6,683 nucleotides of DNA from Bacteroidales bacterium (GTDB lineage: Bacteria; Bacteroidota; Bacteroidia; Bacteroidales; UBA4181): the NCBI GenBank assembly GCA_031260845.1, contig JAISKR010000080.1:1-6683 (forward strand). Direction: 5' to 3'. This document shows positions 1-6,156 of this stretch, one piece after another. The position numbers were made by a program, and so were the translations under genes. The notes under the pieces are model-generated. The model worked only from the letters and a program-made list of their open reading frames with translations. It was not told the DNA's origin and made no database searches. Within the stretch, counting starts at the first letter, position 1. Each line of letters opens with the position of its first letter.

Positions 1-2097
1 CTGGTTTCGGGCAGTTATCTGGGGCAGGACGGAATTTTAATCAACTCCGATTTTAAGCGTTATAACGCAAGGGTAAACATAGACAGGACTCTATTTGATA
101 ATTTTACCGTAGGAATCACTGCCACCGGCAGTAAAAGCGACCAAAACAGCGTAACCACTGTAGAGGAGAGCAATCGCACCTATCAGGGGCGTATTACCAA
201 CTCTCTCGGCTATGCGTTGCGCATTGCGCCGGTAGTACCCATCTACGACGAAACCGGCGGTTATAATTACCACAATCCTTACGAAACATACAACGACATG
301 ACCAGCGCTGACGGCAAAAATCCCAATCCTATTTCCGATATGAACAACAGCGTGGGGCAAAATATCAATACTTCGCTGTTGGGTAACTTTTATGCACAAT
401 ACATTATTATAAAAGGATTGACTGCAAAAATCAACGTAGGTACTAATTTCAGCAATACCACTCAAAATATCTTTTCGCCGTCCACCTCGGTGGTAGGACT
501 GTTGCCCCGAGGGTACGGCGGTGTTGGCAATAAACGGTATCAATCAACGCAGCAGGAATATACATTGAGTTATGCCAAACAGTTGAACAGCAATCATTCT
601 TTGGATGTGCTGGCGGGCTACACTACCCAAAACACTGCCATACGGTACGCCACCACCGCAACGGCTAAATTCAGTAACGAAAGCCTTGGCGTCAATAACC
701 TGTACGATGGTAACGCTCCGGATTTTCCAAGAACCGGTGGTAACGACACATGGTTACATTCTGTGCTGGGACGTGTCAACTACACGCTGCTGGGACGCTA
801 TAACCTCACTGCCACCATCAGGGCTGATGAGTCGTCGAAACTGGCGCCCGGACACCGATGGGGAATCTTTCCTTCGGTAGGCTTGTCGTGGAACCTCAGT
901 GAAGAGGCGTTTCTCGTAGAAGCAAAACCTATTTTGCCCCTGCTGAAACTGCGCCTTACTTACGGTTCTGTGGGCAATCAGGAAATAGAAGATAACCTGT
1001 ATGCGTCCAACTATGTTGCCGAAAAATCGGGGGAAGGCAACAACCCGATTACGGTATATAAAAAGAACAGACTTGGCAACCCGGATCTGACATGGGAAAC
1101 TACCGTACAGTACAATGTCGGTATAGATATTGGACTGTGGAAAGACCGCCTGAGTTTTGTAGCCGATCTCTATTATAAAAAAACTTCCGACTTGCTGTAC
1201 AACGCTCCGGTAGATATTGCTACCGGTTTCTCCAGCCAAATGAGAAATGTGGGCAGCGTTAGCAACAAAGGTGTGGAATTTGCCGTTAATGCTACGATTA
1301 TTGAGACAAAAGATTTCAGATGGACGGTCTCAGCCAACATTGCCCGAAATATCAATAAAATTACTGATTTGGGCGGCGTGAACAGGATACTTACAGGCAG
1401 TGGCATAGGTATGTTATCCTCCAGCGAAATGGTTTTACAAACGGGCGAATCTTTAAATTCTTTCTATGGACTTGTCTTTGATGGAGTGGTGCAAACGGGC
1501 GAAGACGCATCCAACCTGCCTGAACTCAGTTGGAAAACAGGCATTCCGCAGCCGGGCGATCCGAAATTTGCAGATGTAGAGCCGAATAAGCGAATTGACG
1601 GTTACGACCGCACCATCATAGGCAGCGTACACCCCGACTTTATCTACGGATTATCCACATCGGCAACTTGCAGGGGCTGGGACTTGTTCGCAGCCTTTCA
1701 GGGCAGTCAGGGCAATAAGGTATATAACAGACTTCGCCGAGAATTGGAAACACCTACATCAAGTTACAATATGTCGGCTGCTTTGCTTGACAGATGGACA
1801 GAGCAAAATCCCTCCAATACCATTCCGAGAATATCGCAGGATATAAGATTTTCCTATTTGGATAGCCGTTTTGTAGAGGATGCCTCGTATTTGCGGCTCA
1901 AAAATCTCACTTTGGGTTATACTTTGCCCATAACAATACGCACCTTGCCCGTGAAATTCAGATTCTTTGCCATGGCGCAAAACCTGTTGACCATTACCAA
2001 ATACAAGGGATACGATCCCGAAGTGGCGTCGGGTGTTGATTATGGCGTGTATCCTACAGCACGGACGTTCTCGGTGGGAGCAAGCATCACTTTTTAA
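1..2097 (+). CDS. SusC/RagA-family TonB-dependent outer-membrane transporter, 5'-partial (C-terminal 698 residues)
   Basis: The frame is open from base 1 to TAA at 2095-2097, so the real start lies to the left; the TTG at 217 is only an internal codon. SusC proteins are usually about 1,000 residues, so roughly the N-terminal 300 (signal peptide, carboxypeptidase-like domain, much of the plug) are missing. What remains is mainly the 22-strand-type beta-barrel. Family hallmarks include FPSVGLSWNLSEEAF, LRLTYGSVGNQEI, LTWETTVQYNVGID, LSFVADLYYKKTSDLLY (about residues 384-400), MRNVGSVSNKGVEF (about 414-427), and a late DGYDRTIIGSVHPDFIYGLS segment. The Asp/Gly-rich loop before it, usually DVNGDGxID in this family, is degenerate here (DVEPNKRIDG). 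The protein ends in Phe (GASITF), the usual beta-barrel assembly signal. The role, by family, is TonB-powered import of oligomers through the outer membrane with the SusD partner encoded next. The substrate cannot be read from the sequence. Confidence 0.95.
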   Translation: MVSGSYLGQDGILINSDFKRYNARVNIDRTLFDNFTVGITATGSKSDQNSVTTVEESNRTYQGRITNSLGYALRIAPVVPIYDETGGYNYHNPYETYNDMTSADGKNPNPISDMNNSVGQNINTSLLGNFYAQYIIIKGLTAKINVGTNFSNTTQNIFSPSTSVVGLLPRGYGGVGNKRYQSTQQEYTLSYAKQLNSNHSLDVLAGYTTQNTAIRYATTATAKFSNESLGVNNLYDGNAPDFPRTGGNDTWLHSVLGRVNYTLLGRYNLTATIRADESSKLAPGHRWGIFPSVGLSWNLSEEAFLVEAKPILPLLKLRLTYGSVGNQEIEDNLYASNYVAEKSGEGNNPITVYKKNRLGNPDLTWETTVQYNVGIDIGLWKDRLSFVADLYYKKTSDLLYNAPVDIATGFSSQMRNVGSVSNKGVEFAVNATIIETKDFRWTVSANIARNINKITDLGGVNRILTGSGIGMLSSSEMVLQTGESLNSFYGLVFDGVVQTGEDASNLPELSWKTGIPQPGDPKFADVEPNKRIDGYDRTIIGSVHPDFIYGLSTSATCRGWDLFAAFQGSQGNKVYNRLRRELETPTSSYNMSAALLDRWTEQNPSNTIPRISQDIRFSYLDSRFVEDASYLRLKNLTLGYTLPITIRTLPVKFRFFAMAQNLLTITKYKGYDPEVASGVDYGVYPTARTFSVGASITF

Positions 2098-2165
2098 AAG
2101 CAAACAGACGTCATCAAGCAGGCAACAAAATGCAGGGGTGATGTAAAAATACCACGTTTATGCTA

Positions 2166-2196
2166 TTTACATATCATATTTATCCCTGTATCTTTG
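2166..2196 (+). promoter_or_regulatory. Bacteroidota-type promoter within the susC-susD gap
   Basis: TATCTTTG at 2189-2196 matches the Bacteroidota -7 consensus TAnnTTTG exactly. TTTA at 2166-2169 is a 3/4 match to the -33 TTTG, with a 19-base spacer, within the usual range. Transcription would start near 2202-2205, about 30 bases before the short leader ORF and about 245 bases before susD. This would let susD be transcribed independently of susC. Support is by motif only. Confidence 0.6.
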
Positions 2197-2234
2197 TATT
2201 TTCAAATTTGGGTTCAAAAGAATAATTCAACCAC

Positions 2235-2330
2235 ATGAAAACAGGTATAAAATTTAAGTCATCTAAGGCACGATGTTGCCACGATACCCGTAAAACAAAC
2301 GGGAGTCTGTTGGCGGTGTTTCAACCGTAG
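2235..2330 (+). CDS. Possible 31-residue leader peptide with adjacent Cys codons
   Basis: ATG at 2235 opens a 31-codon ORF ending in TAG (2328-2330), directly followed by an in-frame TAA (2331-2333). It begins about 30 nt after the predicted transcription start, with only a weak purine-rich AAAAGAA upstream. The peptide starts MKTGIKFKSSKARCCHDTRK and ends in SLLAVFQP; it is basic, with no signal peptide or membrane segment. Two Cys codons, TGT TGC, sit at 2274-2279 (residues 14-15), just before the first of several competing RNA stems. This is the layout of a leader peptide whose translation senses charged tRNA, here perhaps Cys-tRNA. I do not recognise the peptide as a member of a named family. 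The ORF could be fortuitous, since 31 codons is short; the tandem stops, promoter spacing and stem positions are the reasons for reporting it. Confidence 0.42.
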   Translation: MKTGIKFKSSKARCCHDTRKTNGSLLAVFQP

Positions 2331-2343
2331 TAAGACATCCCGT
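2267..2343 (+). promoter_or_regulatory. Candidate attenuator-like RNA with mutually exclusive stems
   Basis: Two CCCGT copies compete for one ACGGG. The proximal copy (2287-2291) pairs with 2299-2303 across a 7-nt A-rich loop. The distal copy lies in a longer stem: 2299-2304 pairs with 2338-2343 and 2305-2308 pairs with 2333-2336, giving 10 bp with only A2337 bulged. Inside it a CGGT/ACCG hairpin (2314-2317 with 2324-2327) is separated by a symmetric 5x5 internal loop. A GGCA/TGCC hairpin (2267-2270 with 2277-2280) overlaps the Cys codons. A ribosome paused at 2274-2279 would reach roughly to the proximal CCCGT and so favour the long stem. Pairings were found by eye; no folding energy was computed. 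There is no poly-U tract right after these stems, so this is not a textbook intrinsic terminator. Confidence 0.45.
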
Positions 2344-2352
2344 ACCAACAAT

Positions 2353-2365
2353 GGGGATTTTCCCC
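2353..2365 (+). promoter_or_regulatory. Small GGGGA/TCCCC hairpin in the susD leader
   Basis: GGGGA (2353-2357) pairs with TCCCC (2361-2365) around a TTT loop. An interrupted AT-rich stretch follows, with TTTTTAAAAA at 2380-2389, but the T run is 14 bases away from the stem. A termination or pausing role is therefore only possible, not shown. Confidence 0.35.
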
Positions 2366-2395
2366 GAATATAAATTTAGTTTTTAAAAATCATCC

Positions 2396-2431
2396 GCTGT
2401 TCTTTTTCCCCCACCATTGTGGGCGAACAGC
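2396..2431 (+). promoter_or_regulatory. Two-part hairpin just upstream of the susD start
   Basis: An outer 7-bp perfect stem, GCTGTTC (2396-2402) with GAACAGC (2425-2431), encloses an inner 5-bp stem, CCCAC (2410-2414) with GTGGG (2419-2423), which has a CATT loop. The unpaired side is a pyrimidine run (2403-2409). The hairpin ends 18 nt before the susD ATG and is followed by an A/T-rich unstructured stretch. ACAATGG (2348-2354) is complementary to CCATTGT (2414-2420), which would break the inner stem and offers a second switch. It may modulate translation or mRNA 5'-end stability of susD; the function is inferred. Confidence 0.5.
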
Positions 2432-2449
2432 ATAAATTAATTAATAATA

Positions 2450-4108
2450 ATGAAAAAGTTAATAATAAAAATAAAAAAAAGTTTTTTCTTCACATCGCTT
2501 GTATTGCTTTCCGTTGCCTTTAATTCGTGCAACGACAACGATGAAGAACCCGTTGATGAGGTCACAGATGAGTTGGTCATTACAAATGATGCAGATGCTG
2601 CAAATTTTGTAAAAAGTATTTTTAAAACGCAGAATTGCGGTTCGGGATACTCATTCCTGCTCGAAACAGTAAGTGAAGCCACCGTTAGTTTTGAAGGTCC
2701 CGATACGGAATCAGGTCCATTGGTAAGCCAATTTGACATTCAGCCCAACAATGACTATCTGTATATATGGGGCAAACAGTATGCCGCTGTTGCCGAAGCC
2801 AATGCTGCCATTGAGAAGATTTCTTCCTTAGAAGCCGGAGAAGGGAAAATACTCTCCGAATATGGCAAAAATACAGCCCTCGGCGGCGCCTATTTTGTGA
2901 GAGGTCTTGCCTATTTCTATTTAGTGCAATTGTGGGGCGAGATACCTTTATATCTCAGCACTCAAGATGCAACGAACGGCAGTCCGGTATCTGTAAACGA
3001 AATTTATACGCAAATCGAAAAAGATTTGAAAAAGGCTGAAGAACTGTTGCCGGAACTTACCTCCTACAAGACAGAGCCGAACAAGTATGCTGCAGATGCC
3101 ATTTTGTCAAAGGTATATCTCACTTGGGCGCAATACTCGCCGGAGGGTGATTTGCCGAAACCGCCTGCCGACAATGCTAAACTTGCCAATGCTGTAACAT
3201 ACGCCGACAAGGTAATCAACAGCGGAAGATACATCTTGCTGGATAATATTACCGATAACTGGGGACGTTACAAAAAGAACGGTCAGGAACATATCTACAA
3301 CATCAGTTACGTGTTGGGTGAAGATGGTCCCAACGATGGCGGCAACCATCAGGCACATTGCGCCTTTTCGTATGGTTTCGAGGCAGACCCTTCAACTCAA
3401 CCTCCTCACATTGGCCCTTCATCATTTGACCTCTACGAAAAATGGGACGGTGGTCATGCAGGTAATGAATTAGACCAACGAAGAGAGTTTTCCTACACGG
3501 CACATCTGGCAAAGCCAAATTCGGCTAAAGAATTTAACCTTGACCATGATTCGGTGTATGCGTTTACTCCGCCCAAATTCCTGCCGTATTTTGGCAAAGG
3601 TATTGACAGAAGTTTCTACGAAGGTCCGCTGGTTGGTCCTACTGAACGCGACATGGATCGTATAGAAATCCGCTATGCCGAAGTGTTGCTCATCAAAGCC
3701 GAAGCATTGATAGAATCGAATCAAAACCTTTCGGGAGCCAAGGCTCTTATCAATCAGGTACGTCACAGAGCATACATCAATGCTCCTGATCCCACGGTTT
3801 ACTATGTAACCACAACTTCTCAGGACGAACTCAGGGACGCTGTACAACAGGAACGCTTCAACGAGTTTGTTTACGAACAGAAGCGCTTTCTCGATTTGAC
3901 TCGCTGGCACAGGTTGGTAAGAACGGTTCAAACCGTAAAAGATTTTACTGAATATAGTGCCTCTTATGCATCGGGTAGTTTGTTGCAAAAGGTTCAGGAT
4001 CACCTTAAGAAAAGATATACTGCCGTTACGAATAGCGGTACAAAGTATTATCATTTCCCTATTCCGGAATCAGCCCTCGAAACGAATCCGAATTTAAAAA
4101 ATAAATAA
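2450..4108 (+). CDS. SusD/RagB-family nutrient-binding outer-membrane lipoprotein
   Basis: This 552-residue protein is the surface-exposed lid of the SusC/SusD importer, binding substrate and handing it to SusC. It begins with a basic, hydrophobic signal peptide (MKKLIIKIKKSFFF...) ending in a lipobox-like SVAFNSC, so Cys27 is the predicted lipidated residue, followed by an acidic NDNDEEP stretch typical of surface-exported lipoproteins in this phylum. The N-terminal SusD-like part with TPR helices includes the hallmark AYFVRGLAYFYLVQLWGEIP (about residues 146-165). The C-terminal SusD/RagB part has EIRYAEVLLIKAEALIE (about 406-422), QQERFNEFVYEQKRFLDLTR (about 467-486) and a closing YYHFPIPESALETNP near the end. 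Length fits the family. The ATG at 2450 is preceded by A/T-rich sequence without a Shine-Dalgarno, as usual here. susC lies 352 nt upstream and a strong terminator begins 29 nt after the stop. Ligand class is not predictable from sequence; the adjacent peptidase hints at peptides. Confidence 0.96.
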   Translation: MKKLIIKIKKSFFFTSLVLLSVAFNSCNDNDEEPVDEVTDELVITNDADAANFVKSIFKTQNCGSGYSFLLETVSEATVSFEGPDTESGPLVSQFDIQPNNDYLYIWGKQYAAVAEANAAIEKISSLEAGEGKILSEYGKNTALGGAYFVRGLAYFYLVQLWGEIPLYLSTQDATNGSPVSVNEIYTQIEKDLKKAEELLPELTSYKTEPNKYAADAILSKVYLTWAQYSPEGDLPKPPADNAKLANAVTYADKVINSGRYILLDNITDNWGRYKKNGQEHIYNISYVLGEDGPNDGGNHQAHCAFSYGFEADPSTQPPHIGPSSFDLYEKWDGGHAGNELDQRREFSYTAHLAKPNSAKEFNLDHDSVYAFTPPKFLPYFGKGIDRSFYEGPLVGPTERDMDRIEIRYAEVLLIKAEALIESNQNLSGAKALINQVRHRAYINAPDPTVYYVTTTSQDELRDAVQQERFNEFVYEQKRFLDLTRWHRLVRTVQTVKDFTEYSASYASGSLLQKVQDHLKKRYTAVTNSGTKYYHFPIPESALETNPNLKNK

Positions 4109-4137
4109 TTCTCGCTAAAAATAACAATGTAATATTG

Positions 4138-4188
4138 CTCGCTTTGCTCCGAAACAATGAATGTCATTTCGGGCAAAGCGAGTTTTTT
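4138..4188 (+). terminator. Strong intrinsic terminator after susD
   Basis: CTCGCTTTGC (4138-4147) pairs with GCAAAGCGAG (4173-4182). After a bulged T4148 the stem continues as CCGAAA (4149-4154) with TTTCGG (4167-4172), giving 16 bp around a 12-nt loop. A run of six T follows at 4183-4188. It should end the susD transcript. No T run flanks the other side, so it acts for the plus strand only. Confidence 0.93.
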
Positions 4189-4204
4189 CTTAATATCCGA
4201 TAAA

Positions 4205-5278
4205 ATGAAAAGAATTTACCTTATCATAACAGGCTTGTTCCTTTTTTCCGGAACATTTTTCGCTCAGAAAGTATCTTCAAAAAAAGCGCCAAAGCCTGAA
4301 GACGTCGGCATCGCCGTCATTACCCGCAATACTTTGGAAGCGCACCTTGCTTTCCTTGCATCCGATGCGCTTGAAGGGCGGGCTGCAGGAAAAAACAGCG
4401 GACGTGTGGCTGCCGAGTACATCAAAGCAGTGTTGTTGGATGCAGGAATCAGTCCGTTGTATAACTCGTATTTTCAATCTTTTGATGCGTTTGCTCCCCA
4501 CAGCGGCGATTATGACATTAAAACACGTTTCCAAGTACACGCCGATTCGGTTGCCAAAATCAAGCAGGTTCCATATTATCGCAGGCTCGGCTTGCAAAAC
4601 GTGTTGGGTTTCATCGAAGGTCAACGCAAAGACGAGTATGTAGTCGTCGGTGCGCATTATGACCATTTGGACATTGACGAGTTCCTTGCAGGCGACCGGA
4701 TATTTAACGGCGCTGATGATAATGCTTCGGGTGTTGCTGCCGTACTGCAAGTGGCAAAAGCGTTTGCCGTAAGCGGTAAAAAACCGCTGCGAAGCGTCAT
4801 TTTCGCTTTCTGGGATGCCGAAGAATATGGATTTCTGGGGTCAGAATATTTTGTGGCTCACTTCAATAATTCCGCTGCCATCAAGGGATACATCAACCTT
4901 GACATGGTTGGACGGGAAGGTTCGTTCCCTGCTTTTTTGCTCGAAAATCCGAATGCTGTGGATGCCGCACAGGAAAAAAATCCGAACAAAATATACTTTT
5001 TGCGTACTGCTGATGCGACAGGCTACGGAGAACAGTTGGATAAAGACCTTGCGTCACATCATCAAGATGTGCGATTCGCTCCACGCATCCTTCTGCCTGC
5101 AGTACGCGCAAGCGATGACCATTCGTTTTCAAATAAAAACATTCCTGTCTTGTGGTTTTTCACCGGTATTCACCCTGACTACCACACACCCGACGACGAA
5201 GCGGGAAAAATCAACTGGGACAAGTTACTGTACATAACCCAAGCGACGTACTTGAGTCTGTGGAATTTGGCAAATTGA
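4205..5278 (+). CDS. Secreted M28-family zinc metallopeptidase (aminopeptidase-like)
   Basis: The 357-residue protein starts at ATG 4205, giving a clean type I signal peptide (MKRIYLIITGLFLFSGTFFA, cleavage expected after Ala20). An in-frame ATG at 4157 would add 16 residues, but it lies inside the loop of the upstream terminator and would bury the signal peptide. The M28 di-zinc set is complete by comparison with Aeromonas aminopeptidase: His151 and Asp153 in AHYDH, bridging Asp171 in GADDNASG, catalytic Glu206 and zinc ligand Glu207 in DAEEYGFLGS, Asp233 in NLDMVG, and His327 in YHTPDD. It should hydrolyse peptides, probably from the N terminus, in the periplasm or outside; exact specificity is unknown. 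Only 16 nt separate the terminator's T tract from the start, and no TAnnTTTG promoter is evident there, so it may depend on read-through. The 72-nt convergent gap after its stop shows no convincing terminator. Confidence 0.93.
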   Translation: MKRIYLIITGLFLFSGTFFAQKVSSKKAPKPEDVGIAVITRNTLEAHLAFLASDALEGRAAGKNSGRVAAEYIKAVLLDAGISPLYNSYFQSFDAFAPHSGDYDIKTRFQVHADSVAKIKQVPYYRRLGLQNVLGFIEGQRKDEYVVVGAHYDHLDIDEFLAGDRIFNGADDNASGVAAVLQVAKAFAVSGKKPLRSVIFAFWDAEEYGFLGSEYFVAHFNNSAAIKGYINLDMVGREGSFPAFLLENPNAVDAAQEKNPNKIYFLRTADATGYGEQLDKDLASHHQDVRFAPRILLPAVRASDDHSFSNKNIPVLWFFTGIHPDYHTPDDEAGKINWDKLLYITQATYLSLWNLAN

Positions 5279-5350
5279 AAGCGTTTACGATAGGGAATAA
5301 AATAGCCAAGTTGGGACTGAGATAGAATGCGCTCTCACGAACCGCCACGC

Positions 5351-6133
5351 TCACGGTTTCATCTGCTCATTTTGCTGCTTTTGGATGCACTTGGACAGTT
5401 GTCGGTACACTTGACGCCATTCGGGGTGGGTGTGCAGCATCTCAATATGTTTTTGCATCACCCGTTGGTTGTTTCGTGCGGCGGGACCGGTCTGCACCTG
5501 TGCAGGATGACCGGACTCGACGGCTTTATCGACCGTTTTTTGCAGCAGGGGCGCCAAGACGTCGAAGGGCAATCCGGCATCCTGCACTATTTGTGCGGCA
5601 ACGGCATAGAGGCTGTTCACGAAATTAGCCCCGAACACAGCAGCCAGATGCAATTCCAACCGCTTTTCAGACGTCAGTTCATATACTTTGGCAGGTAATT
5701 GCCCGACTGCCGAACGAAGCGTTGTCAGGTTTTCCGGTGTGTTTGCCTCTAAAAATACGGGGATTTCGGAAAAATTGACCGGATAATCTTTTGAAAATGA
5801 CTGCAAAGGGTATATCACGCCGTAATTGCGCATTTTTTCGGCAAACACGTTCATTTGTATGCTTCCGGCTGTGTGAACGACCAGGGATTCCGTAAAAGGC
5901 AGCCCTGATATGACTTCCGCAATGGCGTCGTCACTGACGGCTACGATATACAAATCCGCGTCGCGAACTATCCTGTCAAATGCCGTAGTATAAACGGTCT
6001 TCAAATTTTTGGCAAGCCTCATAGCCGACTTTTCCGTGCGACTAAATATTTGACACACGTCATTTCCGGCGTCCTGCAAAGCCTTTGACAAATGTGTGGC
6101 GAGATTTCCCGCGCCTATCATTACTATACGCAT
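5351..6133 (-). CDS. Rossmann-fold NAD(P)-binding protein with DUF2520 domain
   Basis: The 260-residue cytoplasmic protein opens with a Rossmann dinucleotide-binding motif, MRIVMIGAGNLATHL (Gly7-x-Gly9-x-x-Ala12). It continues with YIVAVSDDAI (62-71), HTAGS (87-91) and GVIYPLQSFSKD (105-116), the pattern of the Rossmann-like/DUF2520 family, which is distantly related to pyrroline-5-carboxylate reductase and F420-dependent NADP reductase. The helical C-terminal DUF2520 part carries HLAAVFGANFVNSLY (162-176) and the conserved QTGPAARNN (214-222). No substrate is established for this family, so an oxidoreductase role is only a family-based expectation. Length is typical. Its start lies 23 nt downstream of the preceding minus-strand gene's stop, suggesting cotranscription. 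It converges on the M28 gene. Confidence 0.9.
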   Translation of the reverse strand: MRIVMIGAGNLATHLSKALQDAGNDVCQIFSRTEKSAMRLAKNLKTVYTTAFDRIVRDADLYIVAVSDDAIAEVISGLPFTESLVVHTAGSIQMNVFAEKMRNYGVIYPLQSFSKDYPVNFSEIPVFLEANTPENLTTLRSAVGQLPAKVYELTSEKRLELHLAAVFGANFVNSLYAVAAQIVQDAGLPFDVLAPLLQKTVDKAVESGHPAQVQTGPAARNNQRVMQKHIEMLHTHPEWRQVYRQLSKCIQKQQNEQMKP

Positions 6134-6156
6134 TCGGCGTCGTTTAAATGCACCTC

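Larger units (their letters stand above)
2098..2449 (+). other. Long susC-susD intergenic leader region
   Basis: susC and susD are normally close together and cotranscribed. Here 352 bases separate them. The gap contains no long ORF and no convincing intrinsic terminator for susC; a weak CATCA/TGATG pairing near 2113-2145 has no T tract after it. It does contain a promoter-like box, a short ORF and several hairpins, annotated separately. The final stretch before the susD ATG is almost pure A/T, as is common at Bacteroidota translation starts. Confidence 0.8.

Noticed and set aside
217..219. TTG as the start of the SusC gene
   Set aside because: The frame is open back to base 1, and residues before 217 (for example RYNARVNID) are normal SusC sequence.
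754..1239. 161-codon minus-strand frame opposite susC, and similar ones at 91-543 and 1759-2103
   Set aside because: They overlap a well-supported SusC barrel frame and show no family features of their own.
2098..2449. Known riboswitch (TPP, cobalamin or SAM) in the susD leader
   Set aside because: I looked for the conserved core motifs of these classes and found none; the stems fit a leader-peptide arrangement better.
3470..4054. 194-codon minus-strand frame opposite susD
   Set aside because: It lies wholly inside a clear SusD gene, and its product shows no recognisable domain.
5279..5350. Terminator in the convergent gap between the M28 and DUF2520 genes
   Set aside because: Only a weak GAGA/TCTC pairing and a short CCAA/TTGG palindrome are visible, without a convincing T tract on either strand.
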